The notes under the pieces: generated by a model
What the model was told of the DNA's origin: nothing
Seen by the model: the letters and a program-made list of their open reading frames with translations, nothing else
The model's database searches: none
DNA from: Natronococcus occultus SP4
GTDB lineage: Archaea; Halobacteriota; Halobacteria; Halobacteriales; Natrialbaceae
DNA length: 64,000 nucleotides
Direction: 5' to 3'
Assembly (NCBI RefSeq): GCF_000328685.1
Contig: NC_019974.1
Coordinates: 310,001-374,000, forward strand
Shown here: piece by piece, positions 54,400-63,987 of the stretch
Numbering within the stretch: the stretch's first letter is position 1
Layout: the number at the start of each line of letters is the position of its first letter
Made by a program: the position numbers and the translations under genes

Positions 54400-55374
54400 T
54401 TAGTCCGGCGCGAGCGACTCGATCGTCAGCTCGACGATCTCGTCGGAGGCGGGATCGGGAACCACGACGATCGGGTGGTCGATCCCCGTCTCCGCGACGA
54501 GGGACTCGAGGCGATCCCGGGCGTCCTCGGGCGTTCCCGCGACGCCGAGGTCGTCGACCAGCTCGTCGGTAACCGCGTCCGCCGCCTCGCCCCTGTTCCC
54601 GCCGCGCCAGGCCTCGGCGATCCGCTCGGCCTCGTCTGGGTACGCCGCGCCGACGGCCCGTCGGTACCCTTCACCGCTGCCGACGTAGTAGGCGATGTGG
54701 CCGCGGATCGCGTCCCGGGCCGCGTCACGGTCCTCGCTGACGGCCGCGGGGACGTACGGCGCGACGGCGATCTCGTCGGGATCGCGATCCCGCTCCCGGG
54801 CCGCCGTCGCGACTTCCTCGAAGGCGTCCTCGAGCCGCGAGAAGGGGATGTTGTGCGGGATCCAGCCGTCGGCGAGCCGACCGACCACCCGGCGGTTCGC
54901 GGGGCCCAGCCCGGCGTGGTAGATCGGCGTCGGCGCCTCGAGCGACGGGAAGTCCTTCGCCGCGAGTAGCTCGCCGTCGTAGTCGACTCGACCCTCTCCC
55001 GCGGTGAACGCGCGGACGAGCTCGATCGTCTCGTGGGCGCGCCGCACGGGGCGGTCGAAGTCCTCGCCGTGGAGGTCCTCGATCGACTTCTTCGTGCTCG
55101 TGCCGACACCGAGGACGAACCGGCCGTCCGAGACCCGCTGGAGCGAGGCTGCGGTCATCGCGAGGACGGCCGGCGAGCGCGAGTAGACGTTCAGGATCGC
55201 CGACGCGATCCCCAGCTCGTCGGTCCGGGTCGCGATCTCGGTCGCCCGGACGACGCCGCTCTCGCCCCACAGCTCGGGCAGCCAGACGTCGTCGTACCCC
55301 AGCTCTTCGGCGCGGACGGCGACGTCGGCCTCCGCGAGCTCGTCGGTGCTCGTCGTCAGCAGTCCCGTATCCAT
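54400..55374 (-). CDS. LLM-class F420-dependent oxidoreductase (TIGR04024-like)
   Basis: ATG 55374 (MDTGLLTTSTDELAEAD) gives 324 residues; the in-frame TTG 27 bases upstream is less likely. The luciferase-like TIM barrel shows EELGYDDVWLPELWGESG, LGVGTSTKKSIEDLHGEDFDRPVRRAHE and PTPIYHAGLGPANRRVVGRLADG. LLM enzymes in haloarchaea use coenzyme F420. The substrate cannot be read. I recall a haloarchaeal subfamily of this length (TIGR04024). Confidence 0.85.
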   Translation of the reverse strand: MDTGLLTTSTDELAEADVAVRAEELGYDDVWLPELWGESGVVRATEIATRTDELGIASAILNVYSRSPAVLAMTAASLQRVSDGRFVLGVGTSTKKSIEDLHGEDFDRPVRRAHETIELVRAFTAGEGRVDYDGELLAAKDFPSLEAPTPIYHAGLGPANRRVVGRLADGWIPHNIPFSRLEDAFEEVATAARERDRDPDEIAVAPYVPAAVSEDRDAARDAIRGHIAYYVGSGEGYRRAVGAAYPDEAERIAEAWRGGNRGEAADAVTDELVDDLGVAGTPEDARDRLESLVAETGIDHPIVVVPDPASDEIVELTIESLAPD

Positions 55375-55456
55375 GGGCGCTACGACGAGCGGAAGAGACA
55401 AAAGCGTCGGTGGCGCCTCGCACTCGAGCGATCGAGGCGATGTCGTCCCGCCGGAC

Positions 55457-56218
55457 TCAGAACAGTGCCGAGGACGCCACCAGCCAGCTGCCGATACCGA
55501 TCATGAGGAGGCCGCCGACCAGCCAGGGCAGCTGTCGCGTCGCGAGGAGACGGGCGGTTCCGTCCTGGCTGGAATCCGAGACGACGAACGCCGGCGTTCC
55601 GTCGCCGTCGCTCACGACCGCGCTAACGTCCCGCATCGTCTCGCGGGCGTCGACGTCGTAGCTCGACTGTCCGAACACGTACGCCTCGCCGCCGGGCTCG
55701 AGCCGACGCTCGTGGTACCTGCGGTCGTTTCCGGTCGCGAGCTCGACCACCTTCAGGTCGAGGGAGGTGTTCTCGGATTCGAGGTCGGACTCGTGGGCGA
55801 GAAACTCCCTGATCGGTTCGGGTTCGGGCTCGCCGCCGTCGACCTCGATCGTCGTGTCGGTCGACAGCGCCAGCTCGGCGCCCGCGGGCTCGACCCGGAC
55901 GCTCGCGGTCGCGTCCTCGAGCCGGAACGGCGTCGCCGCCCGTCCCTCGTCGACCGTGTTCCACGAGGAGCTCTTGCCGCTGGACTGGAGCTCCTCGACC
56001 TCGTACTCGTAGGCGAGCGCGGCCGTCCCCGTGAGCGGCGCTCGAAGCGGGTCGTCGATCGGGCTCACGGTCCCCGCGAGCTCGACTGGTCCCTCGGCGC
56101 GCTCGACCGCGACGACGTCGTCGGTCTCGCCGCGGTAGACGTGGTAGGCGGGCCTGAGCTTCGAAAGCCCGATCGAGAGGACGACGAACCCGCCGAGGAC
56201 GAGCAGTGGGCCGAGCAT
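55457..56218 (-). CDS. Membrane protein with GIDE-like domain
   Basis: A 253-residue protein with a hydrophobic helix at each end (PLLVLGGFVVLSIGLSKL and WLVGGLLMIGIGSWLVASS) around a beta-rich domain containing LAGTVSPIDDPLRAPLTGT and GEAYVFGQSSY. This plan matches archaeal homologues of the GIDE domain of mitochondrial E3 ligase MUL1, without a RING finger. Function unknown; the soluble domain probably faces outside. It sits downstream of an ABC transporter pair on the same strand. Confidence 0.72.
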   Translation of the reverse strand: MLGPLLVLGGFVVLSIGLSKLRPAYHVYRGETDDVVAVERAEGPVELAGTVSPIDDPLRAPLTGTAALAYEYEVEELQSSGKSSSWNTVDEGRAATPFRLEDATASVRVEPAGAELALSTDTTIEVDGGEPEPEPIREFLAHESDLESENTSLDLKVVELATGNDRRYHERRLEPGGEAYVFGQSSYDVDARETMRDVSAVVSDGDGTPAFVVSDSSQDGTARLLATRQLPWLVGGLLMIGIGSWLVASSALF

Positions 56219-56285
56219 ACACCGTATCGCGACGAGATGACAATAATACTACCGGTCCGAACGTCGAAACGTCGGCGCGGAGTCG

Positions 56286-57509
56286 CTACTCGTGGCGCAA
56301 CGCCTCGATCGGATCCACGCGGGCGCCCCGCCAGGCGGGGTAGAGCCCGGAGACGACCCCGACGCCGATTCCGACGGCGACCGCGATGGCGACCCACTCG
56401 AGCGGGTAGACCATCGGCCAGCCGAGCAGCCACACGCCGAGGAAGCCGAAGCCGAGGCCGGCGGCGACGCCGACGACCGCACCGATCACGCCGAGAACGA
56501 CCGACTCGACCAGAAACAGCTGCATGATATCGCGCTTCGTGGCGCCGACGGCCTTCATAATCCCGATCTCCCGGGTTCGCTCGGTAACGCTGACGATCAT
56601 GATGTTGGCGATCCCGATCGAACCGACGACGAGCGCGATTCCGGCGACGGCGCCGATGAAGACCGTGAGCTGCCCGACGAGGTCGTCGAACTGCTCGATG
56701 GCGTCCTCGACTGTCTGGACGGCGATCTCGTCGTCGTCCCCTTTCAGCTCGGCGGCGTGGGACTCCTCCTCGAGGTAGTTGACGGCGGTCTCCTGAACCG
56801 GGTCGACGTCGTCGAGCCCCTCGGCGCCGATCTGCAGGGTCGGGTACGCCCGCTCCTCGTCGCCGTCGGGCGTCTCGACGGTCGTTGTGTAGTGCTCGTC
56901 GGCAGGGACGAACACCTGCGGCGGCGTCTGCTCGCCGAGTTCGCTCTCGACGACGCCGGCGACCGTCACGGTCGTCATCTCGCCGTCCTCGAAGGTGAGT
57001 TCGAGCTCGTCGCCCGCCGAGAGGTTCGCCTCGAAGGTCTGGCCGGCCTGCTCGTTGACGACCGCCTCGTCCGCGCCGTCGAACGGTCCGCCGTCGACGA
57101 ACGTCGCGTGCTCGAACCGGTCGGCCGTGGTCGCCTGAGCGTCGACGACGCCGGTCAGTTGTTCGCCGCCGGCTTCCGCCTGCACGACGTCGAGCGACCC
57201 CTGTGGCGCGACGTACTCGACTCCCTCCCGTTGCTCGAGCGCCGCGACGTCGCTCTCGGTGTAGATCGGCGTCTCGACCAGCATGACGCCGAACCCGTCC
57301 TCCGGCGTGGTCTGCGTCTGGACCGTCATCGCGGGCTCCTGCTCGGCCTCGATGTCGCCGACGACGTCCTCGGAGAACCCACCTCCGAGCACCATGAACG
57401 TGATGACGGCGGCGACGCCGATGATAACGCCCAGCGTCGTCAGCGCCGAACGCAGCTTGTGGGCCCGGATCGAGCGCCAGCTGATCCGCAAGCTCTCCCG
57501 GAGGTTCAT
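56286..57509 (-). CDS. ABC transporter permease, MacB/FtsX type
   Basis: A 407-residue protein. The N-terminal helix (LRSALTTLGVIIGVAAVITFMVLG) is followed by a large extracytoplasmic domain (about 45-270) and three C-terminal FtsX-type helices (VFIGAVAGIALVVGSIGIANIMIVSVTERTREIGIMKAVGA and the last two near 340-400). MacB-type exporters act on lipids, peptides or drugs. Its first codon overlaps the end of the ATPase gene. Confidence 0.88.
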   Translation of the reverse strand: MNLRESLRISWRSIRAHKLRSALTTLGVIIGVAAVITFMVLGGGFSEDVVGDIEAEQEPAMTVQTQTTPEDGFGVMLVETPIYTESDVAALEQREGVEYVAPQGSLDVVQAEAGGEQLTGVVDAQATTADRFEHATFVDGGPFDGADEAVVNEQAGQTFEANLSAGDELELTFEDGEMTTVTVAGVVESELGEQTPPQVFVPADEHYTTTVETPDGDEERAYPTLQIGAEGLDDVDPVQETAVNYLEEESHAAELKGDDDEIAVQTVEDAIEQFDDLVGQLTVFIGAVAGIALVVGSIGIANIMIVSVTERTREIGIMKAVGATKRDIMQLFLVESVVLGVIGAVVGVAAGLGFGFLGVWLLGWPMVYPLEWVAIAVAVGIGVGVVSGLYPAWRGARVDPIEALRHE

Positions 57510-58291
57510 GCCTCTCCCTCTCCCATCGACCGTCGGTTCCCCGCCCCTCCAGTCGCTCGCTCGCGGGCCGTCACCTCACGGGCGTCGCTCAGGTGCTCGA
57601 GGTCCTCGATTTCACCGTCGAGCAGGTGGACGACGTGGTCGGCGTACTCGGCGACCGCCCGCTCGTGGGTGACCAGCAGGATCGTCGCGCCCGCCTCGTT
57701 GAGATCGACCAGCAGCTCCATGATCTCGACTTCGGTCTCGGTGTCGAGGTTTCCGGTGGGCTCGTCGGCCAGTACCAGCGTCGGCTCGTTCGCCAGCGCC
57801 AGCGCGAGGGCGACGCGCTGGCGCTGCCCGCCCGAGAGTTCGCTGGGCTCGTGCCCGAGGCGGTCGCCGAGACCGACTCGCTCGAGCAGGGCCCGCGCCC
57901 GCCCGTCTCGATCGGCCTCGGTGCCGTCGTGAAACACCATCGGCAGCCGGACGTTCTCGACGGCGGTCAGCCGCGGCAGCAGATTGACCGTCTGGAAGAC
58001 GAACCCGATCTCGGTGCCCCGCAGCCGCGCTCGTTCGGTATCGGACAGTTCCCCGACCGAGCGTCCGCCGACCTCGATCCGTCCCTCGTCGGGCGTGTCC
58101 AGACAGCCAACGAGGTTCATCAGCGTCGATTTCCCGGAGCCGCTCGGTCCCATAACGGCCGTGAACGAACCCTCGCCCAGCGACAGCGAGACGCTGTCGA
58201 CGGCGTGAACCGGCTCGGCGAGCTGGTACGTTCGACGGACGCTCTCGGCCGTTACCGCGGCCGCCCCCGGACCAGTGTCGTGTGCCACCAT
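57506..58291 (-). CDS. ABC transporter ATP-binding protein, MacB/LolD type
   Basis: A 261-residue ATPase with Walker A MGPSGSGKSTLMNLVG (47-62), Q-loop IGFVFQTVNLLPRLTA, signature PSELSGGQRQRVALA and Walker B LVLADEPTGNLDTET. It energises the permease whose start overlaps its stop by four bases. The N-terminal 25 residues are non-conserved. Confidence 0.93.
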   Translation of the reverse strand: MVAHDTGPGAAAVTAESVRRTYQLAEPVHAVDSVSLSLGEGSFTAVMGPSGSGKSTLMNLVGCLDTPDEGRIEVGGRSVGELSDTERARLRGTEIGFVFQTVNLLPRLTAVENVRLPMVFHDGTEADRDGRARALLERVGLGDRLGHEPSELSGGQRQRVALALALANEPTLVLADEPTGNLDTETEVEIMELLVDLNEAGATILLVTHERAVAEYADHVVHLLDGEIEDLEHLSDAREVTARERATGGAGNRRSMGEGEA

Positions 58292-58436
58292 CTGTCATTG
58301 CTGGTACACGACTTGTCGTATTAGTCCTTACAACATGATCGTCGTTCGACGTGTTCGACGGCTCCCGACGGAACCGATCGGTTGGCGCGTCGCCGACTCC
58401 CGACGGCTCCCGTAGCGGCGTCGTCGGATCGACCCG

Positions 58437-60011
58437 TCAGCCCTCGAAAACGACCTCGCCGTCGACCATCGTCGTCGCCACGTCGATCTCGTCGATCCAC
58501 TCCGGCTGTTCCCACGGGGAGTCCTCGAGGACGACCAGATCAGCTCGCGTGCCGACCGCGAGCGTTCCCAGTCGCTCCTCGTCGAAGCCGGCGTAGGCGG
58601 CGCCGCGGGTGTAGGCCCGAAGCGCCTCGGTAACCGAGAGCCGCTGGGCCTCGGTCGGCGCGTTCACCGCGTGGTGGATCCCCAGCAGCGGATCCAGCGG
58701 CATACAGTCGGATCCGAAGGCGAGCGGGATTCCGTGCTCGAGGACCCGACGAAGGCGGTTCGTCCGGTTCCGTCGCTCCCGGCCGAGCCGCTGGTCGTAG
58801 AGGCCGTCCTCGCCGGCCCACTGGTGGAAGTTCGGCTGTATCGAGGCGACGATGCCAGCCTCGGCCATCCGCTCGAGCTGGTCGTCGGTTGCCAGCTCGA
58901 GGTGTTCGATGCGGTGGCGCCTGCCCGCGGGATCGTCGGTGGCCGCGAGCGCCGACAGCGCCTCCTCGATCGCCTCGTCGCCGATGGCGTGGGCGGTCAC
59001 CTGAAAGCCCGCGCCGTCGGCCCGCTCGACGATGTCCGCGAGTTCGTCGGGGGTGATGACCCACTCCCCGTCGTCCCCGGGATCGGGCTCCGCCTCGCTC
59101 TCGTCGGGCTCGTAGGGCTCGAACAGCTTCGCCGTCCGCGCGCCGATGCTGCCGTCGGTGTACGTCTTGATCGCACCCGTCTGCACCCGGTCGCTGCCCG
59201 CGTTCGTCGCCAGTCCGACCTCGATCGCACTCTCGAGATGGTCGGCCCAGTAGTTGATCCGCACCCGGATCGGCAGCTCGCCCGCGGCTGCGAGGTCGCG
59301 GTAGACCTGGGGCGACCGGGAGTTACGAACCATGTCGTGGACGGCCGTCACGCCCGTCGCGGCCGCGCGCTCGAGGCCCGCCGTGACCAGCTCCCGGGTC
59401 TCGTCGTAGCCGGGCGCGATGTGCTCGCGAACTCGCTCGGCGGCGTCCTCGACGACGACCCCGGTCGGCTCTCCGCCCGCGCGGCGAACGTCATCCTCGG
59501 GAAGTTCGTCCTCGAGTTCCGCGAGGGCAACCGAGTTCAGCGACGCGGCGTGCATGTCGATCCGCAGGGCGACGACCGGTCGGTCCTCGCTTACCTGATC
59601 GAGCTGCTCGCGGGTGAGGTAGCCGTGGTCGCCGTCCCACTCGCTCTCGTCGTAGCCGAAGCCCTGGACCCACCCCGACTCCGTCTCCGCGGCCCGCTCG
59701 GCGAGCCGATCCAGACAGTCCGCGGCGTCGTCGGCGCCCGAGAGGTCGGCGTGGACCAGGTATCGGCCCGCGTTCTCGACGTGGGTGTGGGCGTCGACAA
59801 AGCCCGGGAGGACGACCCGCCCCTCGCAGTCGATCCGCTCGGTCTCGACGCCTTCGAGAAACTCGATTTCGTACGTGTCGCCGACGCGGACGACCTCGCC
59901 GTCACGGACGGCCAGAGCCTCCTCGGGGTCGGGTTCGGCCTCCCCGTCGTCCTCGCCCGCGAGCGTGTAGATCCGCGCGTTCGTCACCACCAGATCGGCA
60001 GCCTCGCTCAT
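58437..60011 (-). CDS. Amidohydrolase, YtcJ-like
   Basis: ATG 60011 (MSEAADLVVTNARIYTL) gives 524 residues; the longer frame runs into unrelated DNA. Metal ligands VDAHTHVENAGRYLV, KTYTDGSIGARTAKL, VTAHAIGDEAIEEAL and RHRIEHLELATDDQ, and the C-terminal FGSDCMPLDPLLGIHHAV, fit the YtcJ/AMP-deaminase-like amidohydrolases. It hydrolyses a C-N bond of a small molecule; the substrate is not known. Convergent with no neighbour; it faces the ABC pair. Confidence 0.87.
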   Translation of the reverse strand: MSEAADLVVTNARIYTLAGEDDGEAEPDPEEALAVRDGEVVRVGDTYEIEFLEGVETERIDCEGRVVLPGFVDAHTHVENAGRYLVHADLSGADDAADCLDRLAERAAETESGWVQGFGYDESEWDGDHGYLTREQLDQVSEDRPVVALRIDMHAASLNSVALAELEDELPEDDVRRAGGEPTGVVVEDAAERVREHIAPGYDETRELVTAGLERAAATGVTAVHDMVRNSRSPQVYRDLAAAGELPIRVRINYWADHLESAIEVGLATNAGSDRVQTGAIKTYTDGSIGARTAKLFEPYEPDESEAEPDPGDDGEWVITPDELADIVERADGAGFQVTAHAIGDEAIEEALSALAATDDPAGRRHRIEHLELATDDQLERMAEAGIVASIQPNFHQWAGEDGLYDQRLGRERRNRTNRLRRVLEHGIPLAFGSDCMPLDPLLGIHHAVNAPTEAQRLSVTEALRAYTRGAAYAGFDEERLGTLAVGTRADLVVLEDSPWEQPEWIDEIDVATTMVDGEVVFEG

Positions 60012-60127
60012 AGGTGAGATCCCACACGCGAGGAGCAAAACGGTAGTGGTCGCGTCCGCGGACGTTCCGCCGCGAGGACGTCGTCTCCGGCCAGAAACTA
60101 GTAGGTTCCCCGAAACGAAGGGGCCGT

Positions 60128-60532
60128 ATGCCGAGCCGCGAGAACCGGGCGATCCTGGCTGCGTTCGGACTGTTCGCTCTCGTCCTCGTCGGACTCTCCG
60201 TCCTCGAGGGGAGATGGGGGCACGCCGCGACGGAGTCGTCCGTCGTGGGGTTTCTCGTGCTGGTCGGGATCCCGATCGTCCTCCCACAGCTGTACCTCGC
60301 ACGGACCGACGACGAGATCCCGACCCGGACCCGACTCTGGCTCGTCGCGGGTGTCGCTGGACTGTACGCGCTCCAGGCCGGAAGCGTCGCGGGTCGCTCT
60401 CAGGATCTGCTCGTACTGGGAATCGTCGGAGCCACGCTCGCCCTGGCGTTCTGGTACGAGGCCCGCGCGGCCTACCGGGCGTCGGTCAGCGACGAGGACG
60501 TGGCCGACGCCTCGAGGGCGGAGTCACGGTGA
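60128..60532 (+). CDS. Small membrane protein, four helices
   Basis: A 134-residue protein: hydrophobic helices at about 8-25 (AILAAFGLFALVLVGLSVL), 37-57, 68-85 and 92-110 (LLVLGIVGATLALAFWYEA). The tail is acidic and hydrophilic. No family recognised. Confidence 0.6.
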   Translation: MPSRENRAILAAFGLFALVLVGLSVLEGRWGHAATESSVVGFLVLVGIPIVLPQLYLARTDDEIPTRTRLWLVAGVAGLYALQAGSVAGRSQDLLVLGIVGATLALAFWYEARAAYRASVSDEDVADASRAESR

Positions 60533-60574
60533 CGATCAGCAATCCTTAGGACCGGGCCGCGTGTTGGCCCCACC

Positions 60575-61789
60575 ATGACAGATCCCGAATCCCTCGCCGA
60601 CAGGGTCCAGGAGGGGGAGCTTCGCATCCACGAACTCGAAGACGAGGCCGACTTCGACACCGCGGCCGAGGCCCGTCGCCTGCTCGTCGAGCGCGAGACC
60701 GACGCCGACCTCGAGGCGGTCGGCGACTACGCGTTCCCTGCCGAGGTCGCCGAGCCGAACATCGAGAACATGATCGGAGCGACCCAGGTTCCGCTGGGTG
60801 TCGTCGGTCCCGTCGCCGTCTCTGGCGGCGCCGTCGACGGCGAGCGCTACCTGCCGCTGGCGACCACCGAGGGGGCGCTTTTGGCGTCGGTCAACCGCGG
60901 GCTCTCGGCCATCCGCTCGGCGGGCGGCGCCGACGCCCGGGTCACCAAGAACGGAATGACCCGCGCCCCCGTGTTTCGGGTCGACGGCGTCGCCGAGGGC
61001 GCCGAGACCGTCGAGTGGGTCGAGGACAACCTCGACGCGCTCCGGGAGGCTGCCGAATCGACGACGAGCCACGGCGAACTGCTCGGGGTCGAACCGTACG
61101 TCGTCGGCGACTCGGTCTACCTGCGCTTTGCCTACGACACGAAGGACGCGATGGGGATGAACATGGCCACGATCGCGACCGAGGCGGCCTGTGAGATCGT
61201 CGAAAACGAGACGCCGGCTTCGCTGGTCGCGCTCTCGGGGAACCTCTGTTCGGACAAGAAACCCGCGGCGATCAACGCCGTCGAGGGTCGCGGACGGTCG
61301 GTGACAGCCGACGTCGTGATCCCCGGCGACCTCGTCGAGGACCGCCTGCACACCACCGCCGAGGCGATCGTCGAGGCCAACACCCGCAAGAACCTCGTCG
61401 GCAGCGCGAAGGCCGGCAGTCTGGGCTTCAACGCCCACGCCGCCAACGTCGTCGGCGCGGCCTTCCTCGCGACAGGACAGGACGAGGCCCAGGTCGTCGA
61501 GGGCGCGAACGCGATTACGACGATGGACGCCCGGAACGACGGCGACCTCTACGCGTCGGTCTCGCTGGCCTCGCTCGAGGTCGGCACCGTCGGCGGCGGT
61601 ACCAAGCTCCCCACGCAGTCGGAGGCTCTCGACGTCCTCGGGCTCCGGGGTGGAGGCGACCCCGCGGGCTCGAACGCCGACGCGCTCGCCGAGATCATCG
61701 CCGTCGCCGCGCTGGCGGGCGAGCTCTCCTTGCTCGCGGCGCTGGCGTCGAACCACCTCGCGAGCGCCCACGAGGACCTCGGGCGGTAG
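60575..61789 (+). CDS. hmgA: 3-hydroxy-3-methylglutaryl-CoA reductase, class I
   Basis: A 404-residue enzyme: ENMIGATQVPLGVVGPVAV, ATTEGALLASVNRGL, DAMGMNMATIATEAAC, the lysine in SGNLCSDKKPAAINA, LEVGTVGGGTKLPTQ and the C-terminal histidine in ASNHLASAHEDLGR complete the catalytic set. It reduces HMG-CoA to mevalonate with NADPH, the committed step for archaeal isoprenoid lipids. Haloarchaeal HMGR is the target of statins. Confidence 0.95.
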   Translation: MTDPESLADRVQEGELRIHELEDEADFDTAAEARRLLVERETDADLEAVGDYAFPAEVAEPNIENMIGATQVPLGVVGPVAVSGGAVDGERYLPLATTEGALLASVNRGLSAIRSAGGADARVTKNGMTRAPVFRVDGVAEGAETVEWVEDNLDALREAAESTTSHGELLGVEPYVVGDSVYLRFAYDTKDAMGMNMATIATEAACEIVENETPASLVALSGNLCSDKKPAAINAVEGRGRSVTADVVIPGDLVEDRLHTTAEAIVEANTRKNLVGSAKAGSLGFNAHAANVVGAAFLATGQDEAQVVEGANAITTMDARNDGDLYASVSLASLEVGTVGGGTKLPTQSEALDVLGLRGGGDPAGSNADALAEIIAVAALAGELSLLAALASNHLASAHEDLGR

Positions 61790-61887
61790 CCTCGGCCCGA
61801 TCCAGGCTCGGATTGACCGAAGATCGGAAGTGGTGTGATACCATACCACTAAGGACGCCGAACGCGAAGGGGAATAGAGGTGATCGG

Positions 61888-62568
61888 ATGGCTACAGATC
61901 CGTTACGTGTGATCATCGTCGGCGGCGGACGCGTCGGCTACCGCGCGGGTCGACTGCTCGACGGCTACGGCCACGAGGTGGTTGTGATCGAGAAAGACCC
62001 GTCCCGGTGCGAGGAGATCGCCGACCAGCTCCCGACCGTGATCGAGGCCGACGCGACGCTGCCGCCGGTGCTCCGGGAGGCCGATCCGGGAGCCAGCGAC
62101 GTGATCGCCGCGCTCACCGAGGACGGCGCGACGAACCTGGCGGTCTGTTTGGCAGCCCAGCGCATGAACGAGTCGATCTACATGGTTCTTCGGACCGACA
62201 CCGAGTCCAGACACGAGTACGGCGAACTGGTCGACGGCGTCGTCTACCCCGAGGCGGCCGGCGCGCGGCTCATCGCGAACGAGATCGTCGGCAACGCACC
62301 CCGGGTGTTCAACGCCGTGACCGGCGACATCGAGATCGTTCGGGTAGAAGTCGGAGCGGACGCCCCGCTGGCCGGGGAGACCCTCGCCGACGCGACACTT
62401 CCCGACGGCTGTCTCGTCATCACCGACGCCGACGCGAGCAACGTCGCCGGAGCCGAGACCGTCCTCGAGCCGGACTGCCAGTACATCGTTGCCGTCGATC
62501 CCGACGACTTCGACGCGGTCGTCGAGCTCCTCTCGGGAACGGTCAGAACGGTCGGCGGCGGTCCCTGA
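61888..62568 (+). CDS. TrkA-N domain protein
   Basis: ATG 61888 (preceded by GAGGTGATC) gives 226 residues. A Rossmann fold with IIVGGGRVGYRAGRLLD and EADATLPPVLREADPGASDVIAAL is followed by a small TrkA-C/RCK-like domain (about 150-215, PLAGETLADATLPDGCLVI). It resembles regulatory RCK subunits of K+ transport. No transporter is nearby, so it may regulate a channel encoded elsewhere. Confidence 0.87.
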   Translation: MATDPLRVIIVGGGRVGYRAGRLLDGYGHEVVVIEKDPSRCEEIADQLPTVIEADATLPPVLREADPGASDVIAALTEDGATNLAVCLAAQRMNESIYMVLRTDTESRHEYGELVDGVVYPEAAGARLIANEIVGNAPRVFNAVTGDIEIVRVEVGADAPLAGETLADATLPDGCLVITDADASNVAGAETVLEPDCQYIVAVDPDDFDAVVELLSGTVRTVGGGP

Positions 62569-62592
62569 AGCACCGATCGGTAGCCGGGCGAA

Positions 62593-62943
62593 CTACTGCG
62601 GGAGCGAGCGGTCCCGAGCCCGGACCGTTACGACCGCGACGTAGGCGCCACCGGCGGCGAGCAACAGGTATCCGACAAGCACCTGGAGCCCGCTCGAGGC
62701 GACGGCGACGAGCGCCAGTCCGAGCCCCGCGACGCCGTAGGCGGCCGCGAAGTCCCGCCGTCCGTACGCCCCGTGAAGGGCCGCGAGGACGCCGAAGGTC
62801 AGCGCGAACGCCCCGATCGCGAGCGTCGTGGTGGCGACGCCGAGGACCGTGTCGCCGACGAACGCCCCGTACGCGAGCGCTGCGACCGCAAGCACCGTTC
62901 CGACGCCGATCGCCACCGCCTGCACGTCGACCGTCTCGTCCAT
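62593..62943 (-). CDS. Small membrane protein
   Basis: A 116-residue protein with four hydrophobic helices (about 8-26, 30-50, 65-83 and 86-105; for example AIGVGTVLAVAALAYGAFVG and VLVGYLLLAAGGAYVAVVTV). Convergent with the TrkA-N gene. No family is recognised. Confidence 0.65.
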   Translation of the reverse strand: MDETVDVQAVAIGVGTVLAVAALAYGAFVGDTVLGVATTTLAIGAFALTFGVLAALHGAYGRRDFAAAYGVAGLGLALVAVASSGLQVLVGYLLLAAGGAYVAVVTVRARDRSLPQ

Positions 62944-63018
62944 TGTCGTTTCGTACCGACTGTGGGTGCAAAGAACTGCCGTTCGAGAGTCGTCGGCTTC
63001 CCGAGCGCGGCGCCGCGC

Positions 63019-63543
63019 TCAGAGTCGGCGGTACCGACCGCGGCTCTCGCTGACCTCGCCGCGCCTGGTCAGCTTCGCGAGGGCGTCCTCGACGTAGCCC
63101 GCCGATACCCCGTGCTCGCTCGCGTAGTCGACGACCTCGTCCTCGGTCGGCCGATCGAGTTCCTCGAGGGCCCGCTCGACGATCTCTTTCTTGCTGCCGC
63201 TGTCGGTCGAGCCGCGGGGGTCGCGTTCGCCCGCGGCCGCGAGTTCGTCGGCGTCCAGCCCCGACTCCTCGAGGTACGTCTCGTCGTCGACGACGCCGTC
63301 GGCGACCTCCCGTCCGAGCTCCGCGAAGGAATCCAGCTTCGCGAAGGCCTCGCCTTCCTCCTGGCGGTTGGCAAGCATCGAAGCCCGAACGTCGCGGGCG
63401 TGGTTCGGGTCCTCGGTCTCGACGAACTTCTTGCGTCTCTCGTAGGCTTTCCGGGAACCGCAACGAGGACACTGGATCGTCTCGGAGCGGCCCTCGATCA
63501 TCCAGAGGTGCGAACACTCGCTGCAGCCGACGACGGCGTACAT
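63019..63543 (-). CDS. DUF5817 zinc-ribbon protein
   Basis: ATG 63543 gives 174 residues. A zinc ribbon CSECSHLWMIEG...CPRCGSRK (C8, C11, C26, C29) is followed by helices and a C-terminal winged-helix-like part (VVDYASEHGVSAGYVEDALAKLTRRGEV). This matches the haloarchaeal DUF5817 family, probably nucleic-acid binding. Divergent from the cupin gene. Confidence 0.82.
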   Translation of the reverse strand: MYAVVGCSECSHLWMIEGRSETIQCPRCGSRKAYERRKKFVETEDPNHARDVRASMLANRQEEGEAFAKLDSFAELGREVADGVVDDETYLEESGLDADELAAAGERDPRGSTDSGSKKEIVERALEELDRPTEDEVVDYASEHGVSAGYVEDALAKLTRRGEVSESRGRYRRL

Positions 63544-63648
63544 GCTAGCTCGAGGTGGGGCGTCCCCGTAGTTCAAGCTTCGGCACGCGCGGCGAACGTG
63601 GTCGCCGAGGCGTACTACTATTAACACCGCCGTCGCCTCTCGAGACGT

Positions 63649-63987
63649 ATGGAACGCGTTTCCCTCTCCGATACCGACTCCTCGGAGGCAGCCGACGGCG
63701 TTCACCTCGCGATCATGGCCGGCGCCGAGGAGATGAACGTCCAGCACTTCGAGATCGAACCCGGCGCGACCGTCGAAGAACACAGCCACCCCCACGAGCA
63801 GACGGGCTTTATCTACGAGGGTGAGCTGACTTTCCACAGCGACGGCGAGGAGCTCGTCTGTGGCCCGGGCGATTCGTACGCGATCCCCGGGGAGCAGTCC
63901 CATGCCGCCGAGAACCGCGGCGACGAGACGGTCCGGGGCGTCGACGTCTTCAGCCCGCCTCGCGAGAGTCCGGCCTGGCAGGACTGA
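63649..63987 (+). CDS. Cupin domain protein
   Basis: A 112-residue single cupin barrel: HFEIEPGATVEEHSHPHEQTGFIYEGELTF and GPGDSYAIPGEQSHAAENRG provide the two metal-binding motifs (H, H, E and H). A metal-dependent enzyme or sugar-binding role cannot be decided. ACTACTATTAACACC lies about 30 bases before the start, consistent with a leaderless transcript. Confidence 0.87.
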   Translation: MERVSLSDTDSSEAADGVHLAIMAGAEEMNVQHFEIEPGATVEEHSHPHEQTGFIYEGELTFHSDGEELVCGPGDSYAIPGEQSHAAENRGDETVRGVDVFSPPRESPAWQD